Origin: Diphasiastrum complanatum
Lineage: Eukaryota > Streptophyta > Lycopodiopsida > Lycopodiales > Lycopodiaceae
Length of the DNA stretch: 64,000 nt
Reading direction: 5' to 3'
Assembly: GCA_029204225.1 (NCBI GenBank)
Contig: CM055101.1
Span: 40,895,427 to 40,959,426, forward strand
This document shows, one piece after another, positions 51,218 through 63,884 of the stretch. The notes beneath the pieces are model-generated. The model did no database searches, was not told the DNA's origin, and worked only from the letters and a program-made list of their open reading frames with translations. Position numbers and translations under genes: made by a program. How positions within the stretch are numbered: the first letter of the stretch is position 1; each line of letters opens with the position of its first letter.

Positions 51218-54200
51218 ATGGCTACAACAATCCAGACAAGAGAAGCAATCAGTCTTGATGGCAAAAATTACAGGATCTGGAAATTCAAAATCAAAACACT
51301 TCTGAAGGGCGAAGGCATCTGGTCAATGACTGAACTTTCAGAGGTGCAGCCTCCAGAGGGAGACCCGAGGAGAGCTGAATGGATAAAAAAAGATGAGCGC
51401 ATTATGGCGATCATTGTTTCGTCCATAAATGAAGATCTACTCATGTAGATTGAAGACTGAGAAAGCAGCCATGCAGCGTGGGAAAGATTAAAGCAGAAGT
51501 ATGAAGCGAGGACTGCAACTTTAGTCATGCACCTTCACAATCAGCTACAATTCATACGATGGGATGAGAACCAATTAGATCAGCACGTTGAAAATATCAG
51601 AATGATCTTCGCTCAACTCAATGCATCAGGACAAGAGCACCAGGTCCCAGCACCAAAGCAGCTGATGTACTTCATGAAATCTCTACCGACATCCTATCAA
51701 CCGCTGAGAATGCTCATACTTAGTCTACCAGATATGACATTCGACAAAGCAGTTAGTCTTGTCGCTGATGAGAAACTAATGAGAGACGAAGGAGAGAGAA
51801 GTAGTGATCAAGAGAAGGCTCTCTTCATGAAAGGAAAGAAGAAGAACAAAAACAAGCCAAGATTCGAGAAGATGAAGTCCTCAAATCAACAATCTTCTTC
51901 CTGCGATCACTATCACAAACCAGGCCATACGGCCAACAAATACTGGTTCAACCCAGCAATACCTTGCATGCACTGCAAAAAGAAAGGGTATTCTGCATAC
52001 GACTGCAGATTCAACCCAAAAAGAAAAAACAAAGCTGAAAAGGCAAACATTGCAGAGTCATCAAAGGATGCTGAAAGAGGTGACGAAGCTTTCACGATAC
52101 TCGACGAAGCTTCGACAAGCTACTCTGAACATGAGTACGATGTAGTCATCGATTCAAGAGCAACATCTCACATAACCTGCAACAAGAAGATCTTGATAAA
52201 CTTTCGCGAAAAAGAAAATGACAGAGCAGTCATTCTAGGCGATGGAAGCAGACACGATGTCAAAGACATCGGCTCTCTATAGCTACGGACACTATTAGGC
52301 CAAGAAGAGCTGCCATGAGCACTTTAACATTGAAAGAGCATACTTGGATTGACATACAAAAGCTTTATCTTTAAGAAAGTCAAATCTCTAATCCTAGACT
52401 CTATGTGCCTTCACTCAGAAAGGATCTGCTATCTGTCTCCAAGATGGCATATCTAGACATTCGAGGTTTGTTCGACGACAACACTTGCCGTATGCTCGAG
52501 AAGACGACAAACAAGTTGCTGACGGTCGGATGCAAAGAAGGAAATCTCTACCAAGCCAAAATAATCAGCAACTCTGAAAGCATATAAAATGCTTCAGAAA
52601 ACGAAGATCAGCTCTAGCATAGAAGAATGTATCATCTGAACATGCGGAGCCTGTATGACATGAGCAGAAAGGACATTGTCACAGGTCTCAAGATTTCAAG
52701 GCCAGAGGCTGAGTTCTGTGAAGCTTGTCATAAAGGCAAGCAACATCGGAATCCATTCACACACGAGGGAAGAAGAGCCAAAGAAGTTCTTGAGCTTGTC
52801 CACTCTGATGTGTGTGGACCGATGAAAACATATTCACTCTGGTTCGAGATATTTTCTAACGTTCATAGATGATTACAACCGAATGACCACGATCTACTAC
52901 TTGAAGAAGAAATCCGAAGTATTTGATTCTTTTAAGAAGTTTGTGGCATTCGCAGAGCAACACACCTCGAAAAAGATACAGATCCTTAGATTTGACAATG
53001 GAGGTGACTACAAAAGCATAGAATTCTCAAGATTCTGCAAAGAATAGGGGATCGAACACCAGTTCACTCCTGCATACACACCAGAATACAACGGTGTGGC
53101 AGAAAGAAAAAACAGAATGCTAGTCGAAGGAGCTAGATGCATGATGGCATAGGCTCAATTGCCAGGTCAATTCTGGGCCGAGACAATAGCTGCAGCTGTA
53201 CACCTACAAAACAGATCTACAATGACAGCGCTGGAGAACAAAACACCATACGAAATGTGGACAGGCAGAAAGCCTGATCTGTCATACGTACAAGTGTTTG
53301 GATGTGCAGCATACAAGCACATTCCAAAGGAAAAGATAAGCAAGCTCGATAACAAATCCGAACAAACAATCATGGTCGGCTACTCAAATGGAACACATGT
53401 GTACAGACTCTACGATCCAACCACGAAGAAGGTTGTTTCGAGTAGAGATGTGAAGTACGACACATTCCCTGGACTGAAAGACAAAAAAAGCCATGAGATC
53501 TTCACACTGCTATCTATTCAAGAGAGATATCGAGGACATACATCAAATCAGAATGCAGAGCCCCAGATTCCAGAGCAGCAGGAAGCAGAGAATCGACCTT
53601 ACAAACAAGAAATGTTTGAGCAGTGACAAAACGAACCTCGAAGGTCAACAAGACAAAGAAGAGCTCCAGACCGCTATTCTGACAATCTTCAATGGAGTGA
53701 AGACACGTAGTTCAAGTACAGAAGCTTCACAGAAGAGCCAACAACATACCAAGAAGCTATCTAGAGTCTAGAGGGATAATTCTTGAAGCAGACAATGTCA
53801 GAGGAGATTGAGTCGATGAGGCAAAACGAGGCATGGACATTAGAGCCACTGTCAGAAAACAGAAAAATAGTCGACTGCAAGTGGGTGTACAAGAAAAAGC
53901 TAAAATCAAATGGCACTATTGGCCGCTACAAGGCAAGGCTTGTCGCAAAGGGCTACACGTAGAGATATGGTGTCGACTATTTCGACACATATTTGTCCAT
54001 GGTGAAGATGACAAACATAAGGTTACTCCTTGCATATGCCACATAGTACAATCTGGAAGTTCACCAGATTGACGTGAAAGCAGCCTTTCTCCATGGAGAC
54101 CTAGAGGAGGAAATCTTCATGAAGCAACTTGAAGGCTATGAAGACCTCGACAACAAACAATATGTCTGTCAATTACAGAGATGCATCTAGGGTCTAAAAC

Positions 54201-55297
54201 ATGCATCACGGGCCTGGTACAAAAAGCTTGATGGTCTTTTGAAGTCTCTAGACTTCAACCCTACTGTCTACATCAAAAGAGTAGGAAAGGTTTTTGTAAT
54301 ACTGACCATTTTCATGGATGATTCGTTGATGATAGGAAATTCCTTGATGCTGATCAAAGACAAGAAGAGTCAGATTTCTGAAAGCTACGAAATCACATAT
54401 ATTGGAGAAGCAACAAAATGCCTAGGGCTGGAGATCATAAGAGATCGATCGAATGGCGAAATGCACTTGAGTCAGCCAGAATACACCAAAAAAGTGCTGA
54501 AGCAGTACCACATGATAGACTGCAAAGAGAAAGCCACACCAATGATAGCTGGAGCCAAGCTCACGAAACATGATTGCCCAAAAACAGGAGAGGAAGAACA
54601 GAAGATGGCAGGTATATCCTATCAGAACTTAATCGAGAGTCTGATGTACTTGACAATTTGTACCAGACCGGATCTGGTCTTTTTTGTTTATGCATTGATC
54701 CAATTCTGTTCCAATCTTGCGCTAGCACATTGGCAAATGGCCAAACGAATCCTACAGTATCTAAAGGGTACCCAGAATATTGGATTAACCTACAGAGCTA
54801 GAAAATAGGAGAAATAATTTGAGCTATGTCACTATAGTGATGCGAGCTGGACGAGTTGCAAGGATGACAATAAGTCCATTACTGGAGGATGTACAATAGT
54901 GTGCGAAACTGCAATCAGCTGGATATGCAAAAAGCAAACCTTGGTAGCTCAATCCTCTTGCGAAGCTAAGTATGTCGCAGCCTCGAAAGTGGCGAATGAG
55001 GTAGTGTGGCTGCGGATGATGTTGGAGGCAATCGGGATACCACAAGAGTGGCCAAGCACGATGATGATGGACTCCTAGAGTGCCACCTATCTGTCCCAGG
55101 ATCCTGTCTTCCATTCAAAGATGAAGCACATTCCTTCGAAGTACCATTACATTCGAGATTTGATCTCGAAAGGAGAGCTCTAGGTCCAATTCATAAAATC
55201 AGAAAGTATGACTGTAGACCTCCCCACGAAACCGCTCGACAAGCCACTCTTTACCAAGCAAAGAGAGGCAATTGGATTGAACGAACAAAGCTGCAAG
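51218..55297 (+). pseudogene. Ty1/copia gag-pol of element 2, broken
   Basis: Complete domain order. Gag starts at the ATG at 51218 (MATTIQTREAISLDGKNYRI) and has two zinc-knuckle-like blocks: a degenerate CDHYHKPGHTANKYW and CMHCKKKGYSAYDC, with Y for H. Protease reads DSRATSH (about 52150) where the catalytic motif is DSGATSH. Integrase: CEACHKGKQ (about 52720), LVHSDVCGPM, FDNGGDYKSI, AERKNRML. RT: WVYKKKLKSNGTIGRYKARL (about 53881) to FMDDSLMIGN (about 54314). RNase H: YSDASWTSC (about 54836), AQSSCEAKY, VFHSKMKHI. Stops and shifts at about 51448, 52280, 53150, 53625, 54190 and 54808 disable it. It inserted between two word arrays. Confidence 0.95.
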
Positions 55298-55301
55298 GTT
55301 C

Positions 55302-55310
55302 AAGAGGGAG
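55302..55310 (+). other. Polypurine tract of copia element 2
   Basis: AAGAGGGAG immediately before the 3' LTR, the plus-strand priming site; nearly the same as in copia element 1 (AAGAGGGAGC). Confidence 0.8.
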
Positions 55311-56060
55311 TGTCAGAAATGGTGAACTCTTGCTCGAATGAGAACAGTTCGTGACAGTCAACGTGTCTTTGACTCGAAGCACGAACGATTCGTGAATCAA
55401 TCGCGAATCGTAAACACACCTCCAGTTCCGCAAAGCACAAAATGGACGCAAAACGAAAACTACGAAAAGAACCGAAAAGAACGAAAACACACGAAGAGAA
55501 ATCTTTCGCGCTGTCAGCTGGTAGCTCAACGGGCTTCATGTCCATCTAAAATGAATAACAACGATGGAGACTAACTAGCTAGTTGACTAGCGTTAACTAG
55601 TCTTGTGACTCTACGTTTAGCTATCTTGTAAACTCCACACAGTAGAGGTATAAACGATCCTCCCTGGATCATAACCAAAGAGAGAAAAAAAGTGATGAGA
55701 ATTTTACAGAGATTTGTAAGAAACAGAGAGAGATGTAAGAAAGCAAAAATACCATAGTTGTGCATGAAAGTCTGCCAACGAGCAGAACACAGCGAAAGAG
55801 CAGAGAGTCAATCCGCCAACAAGCGAGACATTGACGATCTTGCTCTAAAACCAAACTGACAATATAGTCGCTCTATTTCGTGTATCTCTTGGCCTTGTGC
55901 TGTGTCTCTTGATTACTAGAATAAAATATGTTATGTGATGCGTAGTCGAGTGTCAGGGATTCCATAAGAGCTTTCGCACGAAAAGAGAATTCAAAGATAG
56001 AAAATTGTTCACGAATCAAAAGAGAGAGGACGAACACAAAACGAAAAAGCTTCCGCGACA
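55311..56060 (+). mobile_element. 3' LTR of copia element 2
   Basis: 750 bases, TGTCAGAAATGG... to ...CTTCCGCGACA, matching 50368-51152. It is followed by the CAAGC duplication. Confidence 0.95.
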
Positions 56061-56065
56061 CAAGC
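56061..56065. other. Target-site duplication CAAGC (right)
   Basis: Same five bases as 50363-50367. Removing 50368-56065 restores the pre-insertion junction. Confidence 0.9.
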
Positions 56066-56079
56066 ATGGGATTTGATTA

Positions 56080-56345
56080 CTTGCGCTATTACTCGCCTAT
56101 GCTCATTACTCGTGCTATTACTCATCGGTGCCCATTACTCGCGCTCAGCTATTTACTTGCCTTCAGAGACCATTACTTGCCTTCAAAAATCATTACTCCC
56201 GCTCAGTACATTTCTCGTCCCCTTTGTGATTACTCGTCCCATTGATTACTCGTCGACGCCACATTACTCGCCAACTGACTTTTACTCGCACCCTATTTAT
56301 TACTCGCCCATAGTACATAGCTCACCCTCAATACATTTCTCGCCC
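56080..56345. repeat. ATTACTCGCC word array
   Basis: More than ten copies of ATTACTCG or close variants (ATTACTTGCC, ACATTTCTCGCC) every 15-35 bases, alternating with unlike spacers. Just before the copia insertion it adjoined the GATGGACA array. Confidence 0.85.
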
Positions 56346-56391
56346 TCAGACCCTATCCATCACCGTACCAGTTTTCACCGATGGCATCGAA

Positions 56392-58510
56392 ATGTCATCT
56401 TTTGCTACTGTCCCACCTGGTCAACGGGTCCAAACCACTCGAACCACTGCCACACCTACTGGACCCAGCCATTCCTCCAGCTCGTGTATGTCCACACACA
56501 CTCAACCTCACCATCTACATCCCAGCAGATCGGATCCGCCTCTTCATTCTCCCCAATCTCATCCACATCCCCTAGCCGAGAGGAGGGAGAGACATCTCCC
56601 CGATCTACCCGCCAACCTGTTGCTCGTGTCGCATGCGCACCATCACAGTACACCATTCTGCCTTATGGAGCAGGAGATTGTTGCTCTTCGCACCGACGGC
56701 TGCCTCGCGGTCTTGACTGCCACAGGCCTCCATAATATGCAAGTGCCCCTTTTCCAGGAGCTTGCCCTAGTCCGGTGCCACCGACACTTTTACCGTCACC
56801 TACAAGGGACAAGGCCATGTGATCCCCCTCGACCCGCAACTAATTTCCATTGCTCTCACGCTTCCACACTCCGCTCATCTACCAGCCACCCACATACTCG
56901 CCAAATATGACATATCTGCATTTCTCAACCCAGACCAGGACAATATTAAGACCAAAACCAACAATGGGTACATGATCTCACGGCTTAGAAATCCTCATCT
57001 CTGTGACGCGATAGATTTTCTATCTGCCACCATCATTGATTTTCAGTTTCCACCATCTCCTCCGTGTGTCCAAGTAGGTCATCGCCATGGCGACCATGAT
57101 GGAAAGACCAAAAACAGTCTATGATTGGGCCTCGTTTCTTATGAAACAGTTACAAGCTGCTTTGAAGCGCTCCTTGCGGATCACTTGCGGTGGTCTCATC
57201 ACCGTCATCGCCTATATGCATCTAGAGCATTTAGGTGTCAAAACGCCCCTACCATCCTCTCCATCTGCCAACTCTCCCCGTAGGATGCCCTCGCGCAACT
57301 GTTGGTCGACCAATCGCCTACCTTCATCTCCTCTCCTATGCCATCTATTTAAACACGCACTAGCCCGGTGCATGATAGCCCCAAACTCTAGATTGTGACC
57401 CTGTGCATAGCCCCAACCGCTCTTCCCCCTTAGTTCAGATCGTCTCTCCTGTGCATAGCCCTATCCGCCCTATAATCACTTTCACTATCTCGATCGTCGT
57501 CACGAGTCCTGTCGCTTCCACCATCGCCACCTCATCTTCCCTCTCTGTCTCTATTCCAATTGTTTCCTCTCTTGTTCGTCCCACGCTCATCTCTATCATC
57601 ACTGCTCCAATCGCCTCCATAGTCACTCCCATTGTTACCACTGTTTCCACCACCATTGTTCCACCAATCACCACCATCTCTGTCACCGCGCCTCTTCTAC
57701 CACCCGTCATAACCTTGCCAATATCCGCCAACTGGGATACTCAAGCACTAGATTGCTAGACCGCCTTAACATGCCTTCAGAATCAACTCTACCAGATGCT
57801 CTCTATAAGAGCTACTGAGCAATCCCATGGCCAATCAGTGGCGGGACAAACGTTGTAGGCCTTGACTGATTAGGTCAAGCATCTGAACAAAGAGAGAGAA
57901 AGAGTGTTAGGAGCTGGTCCATCAATTGACCGAGCAGCTCAAGAAAGCAGAGCAAGCAGCTCAACAACAGCAACAACATATGGACAACCTCAAGTCCCAG
58001 ATCCTCCAAGAGAAGACCGTCCGACAAACTTATCAATCCGACCGCCAGCACCTCGTCCTAAAACAAACAGCGCTAGAACAAGAACGTGAATCTCTCCAAG
58101 CTCAGAGAGATCGCTCAAGGATTACGTCTGCCAATTGGAACGTGATGTCTCAAAGGAGCGAACAGAGAATCAAAGGGCCCAAACCAACTTCCAGACTCAA
58201 TAGGCGGCCCTGAAATTAAAAGTCCAACAAGCAAACTCGCAGGTGCAGGCCTTCTAGGCTACCCTAGATCAAATGGTATCCGCGGCAGAAGACGAATCAC
58301 CGGCCTCTCAAAAGTTGCAAAGGAAGCGCGCCGAATATTATAAGGACCACTTTGGCCGCGTGCTACAAACTTACCAAGATCAGAGGAAGCTTCGGCACCA
58401 AGGATACCGAGTTGACAACCCTACATGCCACATTCTAAGAAGATGAGCAAGCGCTCCAAGTAGCAGAAGGCCAGTTAAGAACCCTCAAAAAGCAGTTCAA
58501 TTGCGTTCTA
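56392..58510 (+). pseudogene. Unrecognised GC-rich coding-like block with a coiled coil
   Basis: Composition is clearly richer in GC than its surroundings and codon-like. Fragments change frame: MSSFATVPPGQRVQTTRTTA and a Ser/Pro/His-rich segment (56392-56600), QYTILPYGAGD, then DTFTVTYKGQGHVIPLDPQL and HILAKYDISAFLNPDQ (56785-56945), then MERPKTVYDWASFLMKQLQA (about 57093-57152). A coiled coil follows from 57926 (EQLKKAEQAAQQQQQHMDNL, then LEQERESLQAQR), and LQRKRAEYYKDHFGRVLQTY near 58315. Order (Pro-rich, globular, coiled coil) would suit a Gag-like or structural protein, but I recognise no family. Several stops, so a relic. Confidence 0.4.
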
Positions 58511-58849
58511 GAGTTTCTCACTACTTTAGATGATAAATCACCTCTTATTTTTCAATATTTGAGTAGAATAGCTTTTTATTATTTCTCTCTGTCTTTTTCG
58601 GCTTCCCCCCTCTCTAATTCGGATCTCATTCACATTTATCAGATTGCATCAAAGGTCAATAAAAATATTTTTATTTTTGTCGTCCTTACTGGCTTTATCC
58701 AGGTTTAGGATTTCGGCTAATTTTGCAATATTTTCGGGAGTCCTCCGCTCCGCTTTGTAGTCGGCCTTAGTGCCATCATTAATTTTTCGCACGATCGACG
58801 CTTCCAATTGGAGCTAGATCATATGCATCAACCCCCCCTCTTTGTTCCA

Positions 58850-59617
58850 CCTTCGTTTATCCCTTCATCTTCACAACACCAGCAGGTACGATACGCGCCA
58901 GAGTACCAGCCAACATGATTAGGGAAGCCTTCTGATGCCCTAGAAAAGCATATTAAGCATTGCCAAACTACCACCACCGCACTTCCTGATGCCCTCTGTC
59001 TCGCTTATAACGAGCTCAAAGCCCTGTATTACGATTGTCACCAGTATTTTCCAGTGTCGCTCATTGTATGCTATAACGCGGCCTTGGCTCATTATAATGC
59101 CATTGTCCAAGATCCATTCATCAGACATCCCTGCCAGATTTCTAACTTTTCATTCATCGAATCCGCCTCCACATTCGACTACCACCAACTTCAGCTAACC
59201 TTCCCTCACTTCGACCTTCAAACTGGCGGAGATCGCACCTTCGACCAGGATCTTTGGTATGACTCTCAGACAAAAGCCACTACAACCTCTTAGATTTATG
59301 CTAACATGCCCAAACTCGAAATTGCATCTCCTCCTCGCGGCCTCTCACCATCTCGCACCATCTCACCACCTCACGCCAGCTCTCCTCCTCGTGCCTCTTC
59401 CCCTCCTCTCACCTCCTCTTCTCCACCCAAATCTGATCTTCCATCAACTTCCACAGTTCCTTCTCACCCAGTGGATAACTTCCCTGATCCTGTGGCGGTG
59501 CACAAACACTGGTACAATAAAGTTTTTATGGTACTTGACTCAAAACAGTTGGCCCTCTTCGAAAAGAAATATACAAACATCACCACCAGAGGCAGCTACA
59601 CACTACTAGGAAAGTAG
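58850..59617 (+). pseudogene. Unrecognised second frame downstream of the coiled-coil block
   Basis: Runs from about 58850 (QQVRYAPEYQP, a stop at 58918) through LGKPSDALEKHIKHCQTTTT, ALCLAYNELKALYYDCHQYF, HYNAIVQDPFIRHPCQISNF, FDLQTGGDRTFDQDLWYDSQ. After a stop at 59291 a Ser/Pro-rich linker (SPPRASSPPLTSS) is followed by AVHKHWYNKVFMVLDSKQLA, ending at the stop at 59615-59617. Same strand and composition as the block above, so probably the same former gene or element. Confidence 0.4.
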
Positions 59618-59764
59618 CACACGTTACTAGTATATATATAAAGATATTCTAGAGAGAGAATGTAAGGGTGCTGCCCAGTCTACTCTCCCTATGTCACACC
59701 TAGACCCTACTCTTTGCTTATTCATACATACAATACATATGCACACACATACAAGCTTATTTTT

Positions 59765-60235
59765 TAACACACACACACACACACATGCAAGAGCACACAT
59801 ACACACATGCACATATATACAAATACACATACACATAAACAATATATATACACACATACACATACACACATACATGTACACATACACATACACATATGCA
59901 CACATACACACATATGTACACACACACACACACACAAACATAGACACGTACACATATACACACATATAGATACATACACATATGCATATACACACATATA
60001 CATATACATACACATACACACACATACACATACACATACACATATACACACATATAGATACATAACATACACATACACGTATACACAAATATAGATATAT
60101 ACACATACACAGATACACACATACATACCCACATCCACATCCATACATATACACATACATACACTTACACATGCACATACATACACACATGCACATACAT
60201 ACATATACACATACACATACATATACTTACTAGTG
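59765..60235. repeat. CA/TACA compound microsatellite, ~470 bp
   Basis: Alternating ACACAC, ACATACAC, ATATACAC units. Translations on either strand (HTHTYT, VYVCVC) are artefacts. Confidence 0.97.
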
Positions 60236-61233
60236 GATATGCTCGTCGTGGATGATGGCCGATGATTATATGGCGGCCGATGGTCATTGACGGGTGGCCG
60301 ATGTATGTGTGCTAGTGTATTTAATTGATTGGATGTGTGAATGTATGTGTATGTGTGAGAATGTATGTATATTTTAGAAGACCATGCTCCCAATTTCAAA
60401 ATTTTAATATGTGGGTTATAATCACATGCAGTGCAAACTTCAAAAGATTAGCCACTTTGAGCTAATTATGCATACAAACATGTAAAGCCATTCTATATGT
60501 AGGGTACATGTAAAGCCACATATCCACTATGAAAAACATGTGGAAGATGCATTAGTATTGTACAACATTGAGTTTTGTGCATATTAATCAAGAAAGGAAA
60601 ACATTCCACATACATAAAATTTAAAAAACGAGTATATTATATTTCTATTTAAAAAATCAATACTTCTCGAAAAATTCCTCCCACGAATCACATCCAAAGG
60701 CTTGGGATCGTCTGTGATGCATCAATATTTTCTACAACCAATACTGTTCTATAAATTTATGTTAGATTTTGTACCAACAAAATTCACATCTAATAACAAT
60801 TGGTGTCGTCGTGAAATCAAATATCCGACATCTTGTTGTTCCTTTAAAAACTCCTTGTATTGCTGCAACAACCCAGAAAATTGTGCAGATGTATTCATGC
60901 TCCATAAAGTCCCATTCGTCGATTGACAATGACCTTCAGCATATGCGAAAACATACACATGCGTTACTTAATGTGCTTACCTAAAACATACTCAATAGCA
61001 AGTCGAATAAAAATACTTGCTCGTTCCAACAGCCTGCACGACAAAATCTGCAAAAAAAAAAAACACAATGTTAGTATAAGCATTATGAATGTTATATGAG
61101 ATGCTCTTTTTTTTCCTTCTTTTTTTTGTGAAGTAAGCAACATGTCATAGACATAAGTAATACGATCTGATGATCTTTGACCCCAATATTGTCGTCGAGC
61201 TTCCTTTATTTGTTTTCTCTTGACATGTTGGCA
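60236..61233. other. Intergenic, no gene recognised
   Basis: It begins with a small GGCCGATG word cluster (60255-60305). A minus-strand frame at 60958-60749 is open for 69 codons without recognised motif. Confidence 0.4.
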
Positions 61234-61311
61234 ACAATACTTATCACAACAATCTTTAGTAGCAACTTCATCTCAAAAGTTGCTACTAAAGATTGTTGTG
61301 ATAAGTATTGT
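61234..61311. repeat. Perfect 35-bp inverted repeat, 8-base loop
   Basis: Arms 61234-61268 and 61277-61311 are exact reverse complements around CATCTCAA; the arm starts ACAATACTTATCACAACAAT. If transcribed it gives a long uninterrupted hairpin. No terminator or gene is adjacent. Confidence 0.95.
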
Positions 61312-61649
61312 GACTTGTTTGATTGGACATCTCAAAAGTTGAACATTCATGTTCTCCAAGTTGCTAGCGTCACCTGCTAAATTATTATCCATGTTGGCAT
61401 GGATTGTGGAGATTGTGACACTTACATGTTCATCTCCAAGCTCTTTGAATTCTATAGCCTCATGATTTTGTGTCTACATATTTTTATCCAAAATTTCATA
61501 ATAATTTTTGAGAGAGTCCATTAGAACACCACAAACCACCAAAATAAAATTTTGTTTTACAAGTATATTTTGTTTATCTTTGATGAATAGAAATAAAATT
61601 CTGGCTATTAATTATCGTCAACCAAAGCTAACGTCAACATTGCATGGTA

Positions 61650-62241
61650 GTACTTTGTGAAGGCGCAATCATCCCATGCAGGGTCCCAAGTTTCATAGCA
61701 AAATAAATAACCAAGAGTTTGCTATTGTCCCAGCTACCATGATGCGTTATTACTACCAGAATCTTTCCATGTTCGTAGAAGAACAAAAATTAGTTCTTTA
61801 GAGCAGTATCTAAATTCTGTGTGCGACTGATGGAGCGGTGAGTCCAAGTGATACAAATGAAGAGATGAGTTGCTGGCAGCTGTTTGGCTTTACGTACTGT
61901 GGATTAACTTGCTACTGTTTCCCTCTTGATCGAAGAGGTTTAAAGAAGGGAACCAGGTTTCGTGAAGGCACAATCATCCCGTGCAGAGTCCCAAGTTTGA
62001 TAGCAGAATAAGTAACCAAGAGTTTGCTATTGTCCCAGCTACCATGATGCCTTATTACTACCAAAATCTTTCCGTGTTCGTAGAAGAACAGAAATTAGTT
62101 CTTTACAATAGTATCTAAATTCTGTGTGCGACTGATGGAGCGGTGAGTCCAAGTGATGCAAATGAAGAGATGAGTTGCTGGCAGCTGTTTGGCTTACGTA
62201 CTGTGGATTAACTTGCTACTGTTTCCCTCTTGTTTGAAGGC
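61650..62241. repeat. Recent direct duplication, 305-bp period
   Basis: Two near-identical copies (from about 61650 and 61955). Shared long runs include AACCAAGAGTTTGCTATTGT and GCGACTGATGGAGCGGTGAG. No coding potential recognised. Confidence 0.92.
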
Positions 62242-62523
62242 TTGGGTTTTGTTGATTCCTGAGTGCTCAAGCCTCAATGGTTGCGCCTCTGAGACTCGCA
62301 ACTATAAACAAAGCACATTTTTTAATATTTTTGGGCAAAGCGCTTACTAGCCAATCCAACAGGTACCCGATTCTAAATTTACTATCCAAATGTTTGTGTG
62401 AACAAAAAGCCTAAAACAAAGGCAAGCAAATATGAAATCGAACTGGAGATGCAAACATATTATGTATTTTGTACTGTATATACATTTCCATAGCTAGATG
62501 TTCACGCAGTCTCCACCACCAGG

Positions 62524-62745
62524 CAAAGCCTCACACACACTGATTTGAAGAGAACGACGAACCATCACACTCTTTGATTTTGAAGAACAAGAGAAGGAAA
62601 GCCTCACGCACACTGATTTGAAAAGAACGACGAACCACCACAGCCTCTTTGATTTCGAAGAAGAAGAGAAGGAACATGCGATTGATCTTGTTTGTTTTTG
62701 AAGAACAAGAGAAGGAACAAGCGATTGTCAAAAGATCAAGAAACA
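62524..62745. repeat. Tandem repeat, ~74-bp unit, 2-3 copies
   Basis: AAAGCCTCAC.CACACTGATT starts units at 62524 and 62598. A third partial unit keeps TTTGAAGAACAAGAGAAGGA. Confidence 0.88.
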
Positions 62746-63229
62746 AAAGCCCTTCCAAAAAAAATCTAGAAACCATTGCATGCAGTGACAATCGCCACCT
62801 TGAAAATGGCAAGTCACGTGAAAATGGGAATATGCAAATCCGGAATAAAAATGAAAACAAATCCGAATCCAGGTGTCAATCTGTTCATATCGAAGCACTC
62901 CCAAATCCAAAAAGGAAAATATTGTAATAATATAAAGTGAATAAAAAAAAAACAACAATAGGTAGCTCAAAAATCCTAGAAAAATACTCAATTTATTTTT
63001 AAATGCCAGATGTCATAACCACGAAAACCAGGGAATAAAAAAAAAACACATTCACATATGTCATTTGAGTTAAAACCAAAACACAAGCAGGTCAATGTTG
63101 CAAATGAATGCTAAGTCCTCCTTGCAAGCAAGGCAGGGCCTCATGTATAAGCATTTAGACTTTATGGAGCTACTCAAATTCGAAGATCTGCTTTGTGAGA
63201 GAGGGCTGGATCGATGGAGTCTAGAGGAG
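62746..63229. other. Intergenic, no gene recognised
   Basis: AT-rich. No credible feature seen. Confidence 0.4.
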
Positions 63230-63638
63230 GGAGATGAATTTTTGAATAAGCAAGCATGGGAAGGAGGGCCATGGCCATGCATACTCCTCAACATACATGC
63301 ATCCACTTTTTTTTAATCTTTTTAAAAAAAGGGTGTATGCATGGGTGAGGGGAGGAGGATTTATGGGGTCCTCACCCGTGCGCAAAACTGGATGTAAGTT
63401 AAATATATATATAGATATATATGTATATGTATATATCATAGTGGCCCTCTGGTACCGCCAGTACCATAATGGTGGTACCACCATTATGATGCCGCCCTCA
63501 TATCCGCGGTACCAGGGCGACACGAGAATAAAAATTTAAAAATTTTTTTCGTGTTATTTTCATAATTTTTTTTTTTTGGTATTGCAGTACCACGATACCA
63601 TACTGGTACCGCAGGTATCGGGATCCGCGGGACCTATG

Positions 63639-63681
<43 letters not shown>

Positions 63682-63850
63682 TCTATATATATATTTAAAC
63701 TTACGTACAATTTTGCGCATGTGTATGGGTGCACCCATGCATCCTCCTCCCCTCACCCATGCATGAGCTTTTTTTGAACTAAATTTAAAAACAGGATGCC
63801 ATGTATGGGGAGGAGGATGCACGGCCCTCCTCCCCATGCATTCATGCATA
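63230..63850. mobile_element. Foldback element with GGTACC-word centre
   Basis: The left arm (about 63300-63425) carries GCATGGGTGAGGGGAGGAGG, then GTGCGCAAAACTGGATGTAA and TTAAATATATATATAGATAT. The right arm (about 63675-63770) carries the reverse complement of the same three blocks in order. The centre (63440-63640) has GGTACC words (GGTACCGC, GGTGGTACCACC, CGCGGTACCAGGG) around an A/T-rich core, next to a (TA)n tract at about 63640-63675. No coding capacity. Confidence 0.78.
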
Positions 63851-63884
63851 TTGATCACCTAAGTCACTGCTGCAAATTGAATGG

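Noticed and set aside
59627-60399. Frames of 135-211 codons rich in Y, C and V or H and T
   Set aside because: CA/TA microsatellite translation.
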